The position numbers and the translations under genes are program-made. Below, piece by piece: positions 43,153 through 51,839 of a stretch of 64,000 bases of DNA. The number at the start of each line of letters is the position of its first letter. The first letter of the stretch is position 1. The stretch is from Paramyrothecium sp. XJ0827. Taxonomy: Eukaryota; Ascomycota; Sordariomycetes; Hypocreales; Stachybotryaceae. The stretch is taken from contig JAJFPB010000011.1 of NCBI GenBank assembly GCA_020881915.1, positions 682,001 through 746,000 on the forward strand, given 5' to 3'. The notes beneath the pieces were generated by a model. The model did no database searches and had not been told where the DNA came from. It saw nothing but the letters and a program-made list of their open reading frames with translations.

Positions 43153-44986
43153 AGCATGCGACGCATCCAAGTATGCGACGCACTTTTTCCGACCTTCAAT
43201 ATAAGAACTTGAATAAAAATATATCATAGCATTCAATCAATTAAAACTAATTGCTTACTCTTTTCCAGATATCTCAACAACAATCTGACACGTTCTTGAG
43301 TTATGACCAGCCTTACCACATCTTCCACACCGCCTTTCCCTCGTTGGAGCCGACCTTCCTCGACCACCACATCTCGATGATTCGGCTGCTACCTGCGCAT
43401 CAATGTCTTTCTGATCAATTACATCCCTTCCTTCATCTACAGTCATCTTCCCTCCATTCCGTAGCCGAGATTTTTTTGCTCTGCGCCTTTTGCTAATAGT
43501 CTCATTCGCCTGTCGAAGGATCTGGACCTCAGCTTTCAACAGGGCATTCTGATGCATTATTGCCTTCGTTCCCTTTGAAAGTGACTTAAGCGCCTCAAGA
43601 ATTGATGCTGGGGAGCTGCTCTGATGCCTCCTCACTCGTCTTTCAAGGTATTCAGACTGTGAGCTGGCCTCAAGCACCGTCTTTGGGGTCTTGGAGACCC
43701 AAGGGTCGGGGAGGCCGGCCTCCTCGCCAACCGGTGTCGGAGTCCGTAGCTGCACATCAAGCTTCGATATGACATTTTCTGGGTTCAAGGGAACAAGTCC
43801 GGCGCCTCGAAAACCTCCCTCAATATTACTCCTTGTCATGGCGGCTTCGTGGGCGGCATAAAGGGCTGGGAAGAATTCAGCCTTTGAAATATGCGTTATC
43901 GAGCACTTAATTAGATGCTCAATTTCTCGACCATAAGCCTTTTTGAGCGGCCCAAAGCACCCAACATCAAGAGGCTGAAGTAGATGAGACGAATGAGGCG
44001 GCATACATAGCGTAATGATGTGGTTCTCTTCGCAATATTTCTCAAAGTCGACCGCGTGGTGACTTTCGTGCCCATCAAGGATCAGAAGACGATAGTGACC
44101 GGTTGATCGGGCTTTGGTGTGCTGATTAAAGTGCTTGAGCCACTCAAGACCTGTCTCGTTATCGGTCCAGCAATTTTGAGTCGTCGTAATAGCCCAATCA
44201 CCGGGGAGGTTGCTTTCCCGGTACCAACTGGCGAGGTGGTATTGGCCCGCAACCACAATGAACGGCGCGATTGCCCAGCCTTCGGCATTGATCGCCTGGA
44301 TGACTGTAACCCATTCCCGGTTTCCAGGCTGCACTGATTTCGCCTTTCCACGTCTTTCTGCGCCTGTGACAACCATTCCGCTTGCAATGACGCCCATCAT
44401 AAAGCCAGTCTCATCAAAGTTGTAAATATCAGCTAGGTTAATGCCGTATTTCGCGATTGTATTCTCCACGAGCCTGAACCAATCGCGAATAATAGTTGGA
44501 TCTTCGCATTTGGCCCTCTGATAGTCATATTTACGAAAAAAACGCGTCTTGAGGTCTGGTTGTCGCCTGACGAAGTTGGAAGCCCAGCGCTTGCCGACAG
44601 GTGACGCGTCGCGGTCGGCGAGCAGTCGATTGGCCATTCTTCAACACCACGCAGTCGCGGAGGAAATCCTCGCGAATCCAGGTCTAGAACGAACTGAACA
44701 ATAATGTTTTCTTCTAGATTGGTTAGACGACGTGATTTTGGGATCCAATCGCGTCGAGATTGAATGCCATTCTTCCGGCGACGTAGCCTCGGCTCAGAGA
44801 CTTCATAGATGCTAGCAGCATGTCGGAGACTTAGTTTTGGGTCATTTTGAAGGGCTTGAAGTGCAAGAAGGGTCTTTGCCTCAGTATTATATTGTGACAT
44901 GCTAGAGAGTGAAGATTTGATGGACGAAGTAACCAGTTAGGTGTAGGAGGGAAAAGTGCGTCGCATACTTGGATGCGTCGCATGCT
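43153..44986 (-). mobile_element. Fot-type pogo element at a palindromic TA target
   Basis: Terminal inverted repeats begin AGCATGCGACGCATCC and are perfect for 35 bp, with an internal direct repeat of GCGACGCA. TA duplications flank both ends (43151-43152 and 44987-44988). Outside the TAs, GTGCATGA on the left is the exact inverse of TCATGCAC on the right. Either the TIR is really 45 bp, or the element entered the centre of an 18-bp palindrome. Confidence 0.88.
43255..44900 (-). pseudogene. Fot/pogo transposase, nearly intact (one frameshift)
   Basis: The N-terminus MSQYNTEAKTLLALQALQN leads into a psq-type helix-turn-helix (LRHAASIYEVSEPRLRRR), then a CENP-B-like region (KRWASNFVRRQPDLKTRFF). 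The catalytic motifs are [29 protein letters not shown] and SSHLLQPLDVGCFGPLKKAY. The C-terminus has a CCHC knuckle CGRCGKAGHNSRTC. A single missing base near 44637 separates RGFPPRLRGVEE from MANRLLADRDASPVG. No other lesion is visible over about 550 residues, so this is the best-preserved pogo relative of the broken copy at 1-1211. Confidence 0.88.
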
Positions 44987-45064
44987 TATCATGCACGTAG
45001 TATTATTTGCTTAGATCCTTGTATGTTACTTAGCCTGCACCTTAGCACAGTCAAGGGGATAGCA

Positions 45065-45158
45065 GGACTTCTAGACACTTTAGCTCAGCACGTCCTGTGC
45101 CCCTATAGGGGACCTGAGCGACCTGAAGGCCGCTGGACGGAAAATACATCAATCAATC
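45065..45158 (+). mobile_element. short LINE 3' fragment, same family as 5345-6114
   Basis: It is almost identical to 6017-6110, including CTATAGGGGACCTGAGCG and the (ATCA)n tail. Only about 95 bp of the 3' end are present. The (ATCA)n tail runs into a TCGAAATCGAAATC array, the remnant of a hAT-1-like end. Confidence 0.75.
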
Positions 45159-45159
45159 A

Positions 45160-45414
45160 ATCGAAATCGAAATCAAATCGATTAATCGAATCGATTTCGA
45201 AGCCTGAGTACCTACACGGGTACAGGGCCTTCAAGACGCCAAATCACGCTCGGTCGCGTCAGGGCGAACCGCGTCAATCATTCGACCGAATCGATCGATT
45301 TTCGATCGAACGCGCGATTCGATGGCGAATAAAGTGTGCCCTGTTTGGTTCGTATGTCGAATGAAACTATCGATTCGATTCCCGTTCGTAAGATGTCCAT
45401 CCCTGGTTGACAAG
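45160..45414. repeat. solitary hAT-1-type right end with ATTCGAT array
   Basis: TTCGACCGAATCGATCGATT, further ATTCGAT words and the terminus CGTTCGTAAGATGTCCATCC match the right end of hAT-1 (6450-6666). No partner end or transposase is nearby. It is either a rearranged hAT end or a MITE derivative. Confidence 0.7.
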
Positions 45415-46119
45415 CAGTTGTGATAAGGACTGTCTTTCTGTGGATAATAACATTGGAGAAGTTTTGCTGGAAGTTAAACCATTTGCGTCGTGACCTTTAA
45501 ACGTAGGTCCCACAAGGTTCTGCAGCATTCCAGTCAATAAGAGCAAATATGGACTCCATGAGTTAATACTGACATAAAATCCTCAGTTAACCACTGTACT
45601 GACGAAGTTGGAGGTCTCGAGAGCACCAGTGAGGACTTCTGGAACCGTAGACCCTCGGCCAGGGAGGAATGGGAAGTGTACGAGCGAAAAGGAGATTTCT
45701 TTAGGCTGCAACTCGGCCGGCTGACCATGTTTCTCCCGTCTAGATTGTTTACATATGCAAGTCGCGGCATGCTCGCTTACTAGGAATGCGTTGAGGGTGT
45801 ATTCACTCTCTGCTAATTCCACTGAGACGTGTCGCATAGATTGTGGATGTACATATGCAAGTCGCAGCATGCTTATATCCGCGTGTCTCGGAAGTGCTGC
45901 AACTACGTGCCTATATTATATGTATACACACGGAGGAATTCCCCCTCCTGAGGGTCTCGCGGCCAGTCTCCGCGTGTTGTGATGACGATGATAATAGCAA
46001 GATCCCTGCAAGCATCAGTTTCATGCTGTCCTAACCCTACCACCTGTCATTCGCTAGATCCTTTTCTTTATTTTTGATTCATAATCTTCCCACCTTCACT
46101 AATTATCACGTTTATCAGT
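45415..46119 (+). promoter_or_regulatory. upstream region of the DUF3494 gene
   Basis: About 700 bp have no convincing gene. The 22-bp segment containing CATATGCAAGTCGCRGCATG occurs at about 45753 and again at about 45853, a direct repeat with one mismatch. The region must hold the promoter of the downstream secreted protein, but no specific element can be assigned. Confidence 0.4.
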
Positions 46120-48546
46120 ATGGTGTTTTCACACGCCCTAGGATTGGCCTTTGCATTCGCTGGCATCATCAATGCTCAGGTGGTGGTTAATCTTGGAACT
46201 GCCAAGCCTTTCGCGGTACTTGCTGGCTCGACAGTAACCAACACCGGCCCTTCGGTCATTGTTGGCGATGTTGGGGTCTCTCCTGGTACAGCCATAACAG
46301 GTTTTCCCCCTGGAGTAGTTACGAACGGAGTGATGCATGCGGCAGATGCTGTAGCAGCTCAAGCACAGAACGATGTCACCACTGCCTATAACGACGCGGC
46401 TGGACGGCCGCTAGGTGTCGTCCTAACCGGTCAAGACTTGGGAGGCATGACTCTAGCCTCAGGTGTCTATTCCTTTTCAAGCAGTGCCCAGATTACCGGT
46501 GCTCTCGTCCTTGACGGGCAGGGCAATCCCAATAGTGTTTGGGTATTCCAAATTGGCTCAACTCTGACCACTGCGTCCGCTGCTTCGGTGAACCTTATCA
46601 ACGGCGCCTTGCCCTGTAATGTCTTCTGGCAAGTGGGGTCTTCGGCTACCATCGGCACCGCTACTACTTTTGTTGGCAACGTCTTGGCCCTCACGTCCAT
46701 CACCATGAACACTGGCGCGAGTTCTAATGGAGGCCTATACGCCCGGAACGGTGCTGTAACTTTGGACAATAATAGGGTTAGAGGCGACCCCTGCTCACCA
46801 ATAACTTCAACTACCACCACCACCACCACACCTCCAACTACCACCACAACAACCGGTATAGGGACAACTACAACTACCTCCACACCCACAACTACCACCG
46901 CCACAACAACAACTACTACTACTAGTATAGAGACAACCACAACTACCTCTACCACACCGATAACTACTATCACTACGACCGGTACAGGGACAACCACAAC
47001 CACCTCCACACCCACAACTACCACCACCACACCTATAACTACTATCACTACGACCGGTACAGGGACAACCACAACCACCTCCACACCCACAACTACCACC
47101 ACCACACCTATAACTACTATCACTACAACCGGGACAGGGACAACCACAACTACCTCCACACCCACAACTACCACCGCCACAACAACAACTACTACTACTA
47201 GTATAGAGACAACCACAACTACCTCTACCACACCGATAACTACTATCACTACGACCGGTACAGGGACAACCACAACCACCTCCACACCCACAACTACCAC
47301 CACCACACCTATAACTACTATCACTACAACCGGGACAGGGACAACCACAACTACCTCCACACCCACAACTACCACCGCCACAACAACAACTACTACTACT
47401 AGTATAGAGACAACCACAACTACCTCTACCACACCGATAACTACTATCACTACGACCGGTACAGGGACAACCACAACCACCTCCACACCCACAACTACCA
47501 CCACCACACCTATAACTACTATCACTACAACCGGGACAGGGACAACCACAACTACCTCCACACCCACAACTACCACCGCCACAACAACAACTACTACTAC
47601 TAGTATAGAGACAACCACAACTACCTCTACCACACCGATAACTACTATCACTACGACCGATACAGGGACAACCACAACCACCTCCACACCCACAACTACC
47701 ACCACCACACCTATAACTACTATCACTACAACCGGGACAGGGACAACCACAACTACCTCCACACCCACAACTACCACCGCCACAACAACAACTACTACTA
47801 CTAGTATAGAGACAACCACAACTACCTCTACCACACCGATAACTACTATCACTACGACCGGTACAGGGACAACCACAACTACCATCACAACTACGACGTC
47901 CTCGACGTCTACCCACACGAAGACCACGTTTCATACCAAGAAGTCGTCGTACACGAGGACCGCTACCGGATCCACCTCCACCTACAGCATTGCCAGTACT
48001 ACCACGCCGGCCCCGACTTACACGGCCACCTTCACTACGACCCGGACCTACGCCGTCACGTCCTGCGCTCCCACAGTGACAAACTGTTCCGTCGGCAATA
48101 TCATTACTGAAACCGTGACGTCTTTGACCATGTGGTGCCCCGGCGAGACCGAGAAGCCAGTCGTGATCGCGACCGCCACCACCATCCCTGCTCTGGTCTA
48201 CACCGAGTCATGCTGCCCCCATGTCACACAGACGACTCCTGCCGTGGTCACCGTTGTTGCTGTGACAACACATCCCACGACCGACACGGTTCGTGGCTGT
48301 CCCGGCTGTGGGCACGCGCCTGAGACTCCGATCACCACGCCGCCGGCGACCTATCCTGCGACTACGCTAGCAGGCACTGCCCCAGGAATGTCTACCATTA
48401 CGAAGCCTTGCAGCACTTGTGAGGCTCCGACCCAGAGCGCCCCGGTAACTGCGGTAACTGCTGGTGCTGCGGAGATGTACCGAGTCTCTGGTGCCGGCAT
48501 CATTGCCGCTGCTCTTGCCGTGGCTGCCATACTGGACAATACCTAA
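46120..48546 (+). CDS. DUF3494 (ice-binding-like) wall protein with Thr-rich stalk
   Basis: An N-terminal signal peptide (MVFSHALGLAFAFAGIINAQ) precedes a complete DUF3494 domain of about 200 residues (LGTAKPFAVLAGSTVTNTG, GVYSFSSSAQITGALVLDG, NVFWQVGSSATIGTATTFVG). In microbes this beta-solenoid fold includes ice-binding and adhesin proteins. A stalk of about 360 residues, almost entirely Thr with Ser, Pro, Ile and Gly, follows in 67-residue repeats. A Cys-bearing region (VTSCAPTVTNCSVGN, WCPGETEKP, ESCCPHVTQ) and a hydrophobic C-terminus typical of a GPI signal (SGAGIIAAALAVAAIL) complete it. There are no introns and no lesions. It is likely a heavily O-mannosylated wall adhesin or surface protein. 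Ice binding is possible but unproven. Confidence 0.88.
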   Translation: MVFSHALGLAFAFAGIINAQVVVNLGTAKPFAVLAGSTVTNTGPSVIVGDVGVSPGTAITGFPPGVVTNGVMHAADAVAAQAQNDVTTAYNDAAGRPLGVVLTGQDLGGMTLASGVYSFSSSAQITGALVLDGQGNPNSVWVFQIGSTLTTASAASVNLINGALPCNVFWQVGSSATIGTATTFVGNVLALTSITMNTGASSNGGLYARNGAVTLDNNRVRGDPCSPITSTTTTTTTPPTTTTTTGIGTTTTTSTPTTTTATTTTTTTSIETTTTTSTTPITTITTTGTGTTTTTSTPTTTTTTPITTITTTGTGTTTTTSTPTTTTTTPITTITTTGTGTTTTTSTPTTTTATTTTTTTSIETTTTTSTTPITTITTTGTGTTTTTSTPTTTTTTPITTITTTGTGTTTTTSTPTTTTATTTTTTTSIETTTTTSTTPITTITTTGTGTTTTTSTPTTTTTTPITTITTTGTGTTTTTSTPTTTTATTTTTTTSIETTTTTSTTPITTITTTDTGTTTTTSTPTTTTTTPITTITTTGTGTTTTTSTPTTTTATTTTTTTSIETTTTTSTTPITTITTTGTGTTTTTITTTTSSTSTHTKTTFHTKKSSYTRTATGSTSTYSIASTTTPAPTYTATFTTTRTYAVTSCAPTVTNCSVGNIITETVTSLTMWCPGETEKPVVIATATTIPALVYTESCCPHVTQTTPAVVTVVAVTTHPTTDTVRGCPGCGHAPETPITTPPATYPATTLAGTAPGMSTITKPCSTCEAPTQSAPVTAVTAGAAEMYRVSGAGIIAAALAVAAILDNT
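46921..47900 (+). repeat. 201-bp coding tandem repeat (Thr-rich stalk)
   Basis: The marker ACTAGTATAGAGAC recurs at 46921, 47197, 47398, 47599 and 47800, a period of exactly 201 bp (67 codons). The first interval is longer by 75 bp, one extra 25-residue subunit. The copies are almost identical, suggesting recent expansion or gene conversion. Confidence 0.92.
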
Positions 48547-48690
48547 ACGCACTGGAGTAGAGTTCGTTTTTCTGCGGAATGGCTCGGGACAGTCAGCGGA
48601 CCAGCAGAGCCCATTTCAATTCTATTCAAAGCGACATCAGGCGTCTTGCGGCTGTAGGATTGGGAGCCACTGCTCAATTATATTCATTCT

Positions 48691-49666
48691 TCATCTTCGT
48701 CTTCTTCTTCTTCCTCCTCCGCGTTCTTCGTCTGATAGCATTGCTGAACATTGAGTCAGCAGTTGACTTGAATCCGATGATTTGATTACACTTACAACCC
48801 AGAGCCGCGCAGCTCCGGCGATAGCCTTTAAGGCCACAACCTTTCTCTCCTCCAGACTCTTCGCAGATACCTCGCCAAAGGAAGCCAAAGCAGGAGCTGG
48901 TACTGGGGCTCCGGGAGGGCCCGTAGCACTATCGCAAGCTCGTAACTGTTGTGCCGCGCGCAGTGCAGCGGCGTGCCAGGCATCATCTGGATCGTCATCT
49001 GCGACATTGAGCTGCCGGTTCATGTCCCAAAAGGTACGCACAGCGGCATGAGCTGCAGCGGGGACCTAGAGGCGCAACTTGGTCAGTGGCTCGCTACTTG
49101 ACACAGCGCCAGAGATGCCTTACCGGCCTACATGTGTGACCATTCTTTGCGCAGTCCCAGCACGCAGCACCCGTATCTACGACGTGGATATTAGCGTACG
49201 AGGTGTATGGCCTTAGGCAACTAAACATACTGTCTTGAGGCACGTTCATGGCCGGGAGCCTTGGTGGCGCGGGTGACGCACTGCCGGCATGGGAAGTGGC
49301 GTACTGAGCCGCGGGGAGGGGCCTTCTTCGTCTGCCTCTTCTTCTGTTCGGATGGTCAAGTTAGCATCCGTCACTTCGCATGAGGACTTGCTGATTGTAC
49401 GGTAATCTTGGCCGTGAGTTTGCGGACACTGGGTTGAATCAATCTTCTGCTCCTCTTCACTGCGGCGTTCCGGCCACAGAGTCCCCCTCCGTCGCGCCAG
49501 GGGTCTCGCTAACGATATCGGGATCGACTGTGGGAATGACGCCGTTGTTGACCACGAGCTTTTCCACGCACGTAATGGTATAAAAGGGAAAGTGGAACGA
49601 CAGTTGGAAGGGATCTAGGGTTCTGTCAATACTGGTCCTACCCCTGGTTGGGTCGAGTTCCACCAA
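48691..49666 (-). CDS. hypothetical protein with Arg-rich stretch and Cys motif, spliced
   Basis: Minus-strand exons can be joined with introns 49230-49177 and 49123-49066. This gives a basic stretch (NRRRGRRRRPLPAAQYA), a Pro/Ala linker, a small Cys motif (GAACWDCAKNGHTCRPVP) and a helical tail (AAVRTFWDMNRQL, DDAWHAAALRAAQQLRAC). Another acceptor (TTGACCATCCGAACAG at about 49340) points to an upstream exon, perhaps the frame at 49457-49666. The Cys pattern CxxC-x5-C resembles short zinc-binding hypothetical proteins of fungi, but I do not recognise a named family. The 5' end is unclear and may be cut by the repeat at 49680. Confidence 0.45.
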
Positions 49667-49679
49667 TGAGCAGCGCTGA

Positions 49680-49795
49680 CTTCAATTCAAGTAAGTCAAG
49701 TTTGGGGGTCCAACTTGATTACTTGAAATAAAATCGTCCATGGACTTACTTAACTTGAATTGAATTGATATACTTGAAATGAAGGTGCTGACCTG
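49680..49795. repeat. TTCAAGTA / TACTTGAA word array
   Basis: About 115 bp consist of AATTCAAGTAAGTCAAG, ACTTGATTACTTGAAAT, ACTTAACTTGAATTGAATTG and similar words in both orientations, bordered by GCGCTGAC and GTGCTGAC. The layout resembles the hAT subterminal arrays elsewhere in the window. Confidence 0.5.
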
Positions 49796-49806
49796 AGGCT
49801 CCAATA

Positions 49807-51710
49807 CCATGCAGTACCCACCTGCCGGTCATACCCACCTACCGGTCAGCAAAAAAAGAATTTCCCCATACAAAATGCAACTTTTCAACCCCATGGGGAA
49901 AACTCACGGAAAGGAATAAGGATAAAATGATTTACGGAATTTAGTTTAGAATTGAACAGATTTCAATATTTTCTAGGTCTTTTAACCTCACGCCCTGTGC
50001 GGGTGCGTACGACACCTAATTCTTCCTCTCCCGAATTTGACCTCTCATCTTCTTCCATCCCTCCCACCTCGATCACATCCTCAACAACATCCGCCCCTTC
50101 AATTGCTTCGTTTGGCTCTGAAACAGTGTCGCCAGCCGCTAGAGCCTCTGCCAGCGTCATAAATTTCTTATTGGGGTTCGGTATCGCCTTTCTCTTCTTG
50201 CCTCTATTCAACCGGCCAACTTCCTCCTCCAGGCTGGCTATTCTGGTGCTCAGAGAGGCGATCTTTGACTCTTGGACTTCAAACCCTTTCGATATCACAG
50301 AATACCGCCTTCTGGTAGTGGGGCTCTTGTCCTTCCCCAGGTCTCTGATGTGACGGCTGGTCTTTGGCGTATTATCAGAATCGACTTGCCCGTCTCTGTG
50401 CCGTCTGATCCAGGCGTCGTTTCCTTCTTGTCTGGCTGTACCTCGGGATGTATGAGTGCTTTCCGTCGTGAAATCGGCCAATTTCCAGTTACTCTCCAGC
50501 CTGAAAGTACGTTTTTCTTCGTCATACCCACTTCCCTGGCTTTGGCATAAGCCTTGATGAAGTTGACCTTGTCCACTGGCGCAGAATCCGTCAGGCTTGT
50601 CAACTTTTGGAGTTCTTTGCGATAGGCAGCCTTGGATGCGTTGAAAACGCCATTATCCAGTGGCTGTAGGCCATGAGAGCAATGTGCAGGCAGGTAACAG
50701 CAATACACGTTGTTCAAAAAACACGTGGCCATCCACCCATCCTGGATTTTTCATTCAGCGGTATTTCTGATCCAGAACAGGTAGACACCCACAGATACAT
50801 GGCTCCCATGGCCATCTAATATGATGAGCCTTGCATCAGACTCATCTGCTGGCTGGGTTTGGGGCAGATAAACCTCTTTGAGCCACTCGACCGCGATATG
50901 GTTGTCTGTCCAGCCGTTGTCGGACGTGATATAATACCAGTCGGCGATCTTGTTGAACTCATCGATAAACCACTGCTGCTGAAGTTCTTTGCCTTTGAAG
51001 ATAATCCCCGGTTTCAGAAGACGGCCATCTGCAGTGACGGCTTCGATAAAACTAGTCCAAATGCGGGACTGGGAGCCTTTGAGGAAGGCCTTCCTCCTGG
51101 GATCGCTACTGCCAATTACCAAGGAATCCAAGCCTAGATTTGCAATTTATTGGTAAGTTTTGTATCAGAAATGATCAATACTCACCAAATCCAGCCATGA
51201 TACCGCCCTCGTCAACATTAACCGTGTTCTCGGGTTTGATCCAGCCATACTCTCTCTCCCGAATATCAAAGTACCAGTTGACGGCGGTCGGGGTAAAGCA
51301 ATTGAACCTCGACGCCTCCTGACGTTTTCCTATCTTTGTCTTTATGGATGGATGCCGTTTCATGAACCTGGCTAGCCAATGTACACCGACAGGCTTTTCC
51401 TTCCTTGTTGTTGTCGTAGGAGGGCAGTGACGGTGGCGCGAACTTGACTGTGAGAGGGAGCATAGCCTAAGGCCTCTTGTCGAAGTATCCATGTAACTAA
51501 TCTAGCCTCTTGGGATTTGTATAACAGCTGGGCAGGTTGGGTGACCTCGGACTTTGACGGTAGGCCTCTTAATCGGTCAGACAGAGTGGTTTGGGGCATT
51601 CCATGCTTCTGGGCGGCCTGGTGCTGCGAGAGGTGATTATCTGTAACATCCAGTATAGCTTCAATGACATCATTCTCTGTATAAGACTGTTGAGGCATTT
51701 TCAAGGCGAT
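49807..51710 (-). mobile_element. pogo-type element, copy B (inverted relative to copy A)
   Basis: The left end CCATGCAGTACCCACCTGCC lies next to TA (49805-49806) and carries the same two GACCGG units as copy A. The sequence is nearly identical to copy A through the transposase, and includes the 5' coding part that copy A lacks. The opposite terminal repeat was not found with confidence. Confidence 0.85.
49963..51704 (-). pseudogene. pogo/Tc5-like transposase, copy B, frameshifted
   Basis: The start MKMPQQSYTENDVIEAILD opens a psq-type HTH (SQHQAAQKHGMPQTTLSDRL) absent from copy A. The DDE motifs and both introns match copy A. Two small indels break the frame: one near 51410 (extra CAA and a missing G relative to copy A) and one near 50400, where a C is missing in SDG(H)RDGQ, splitting the C-terminal part. 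The protein is full length in content but not translatable as one chain. Confidence 0.85.
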
Positions 51711-51839
51711 TAAAGGAAGCTGCTATAGATAAAATCTTGATGAAATTTCGGGGAGGCTGGGTGATGAAGGAGGCATTTTGAGAAATTTTACATTAGTGCC
51801 ATGCGACCAAACTGCTTGTGTAAAATAAAATACTACGTC

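Noticed and set aside
46921..47900. CRISPR-like regular spacing
   Set aside because: The whole 201-bp period is repeated, with no variable spacers, and it is coding.
46467..47934. Two long antisense open frames (Val-rich and Gly/Cys/Ser-rich) opposite the DUF3494 stalk
   Set aside because: They are the reverse complement of ACC/ACA threonine codons in a tandem repeat. The sense frame has a signal peptide, a domain and a GPI tail.
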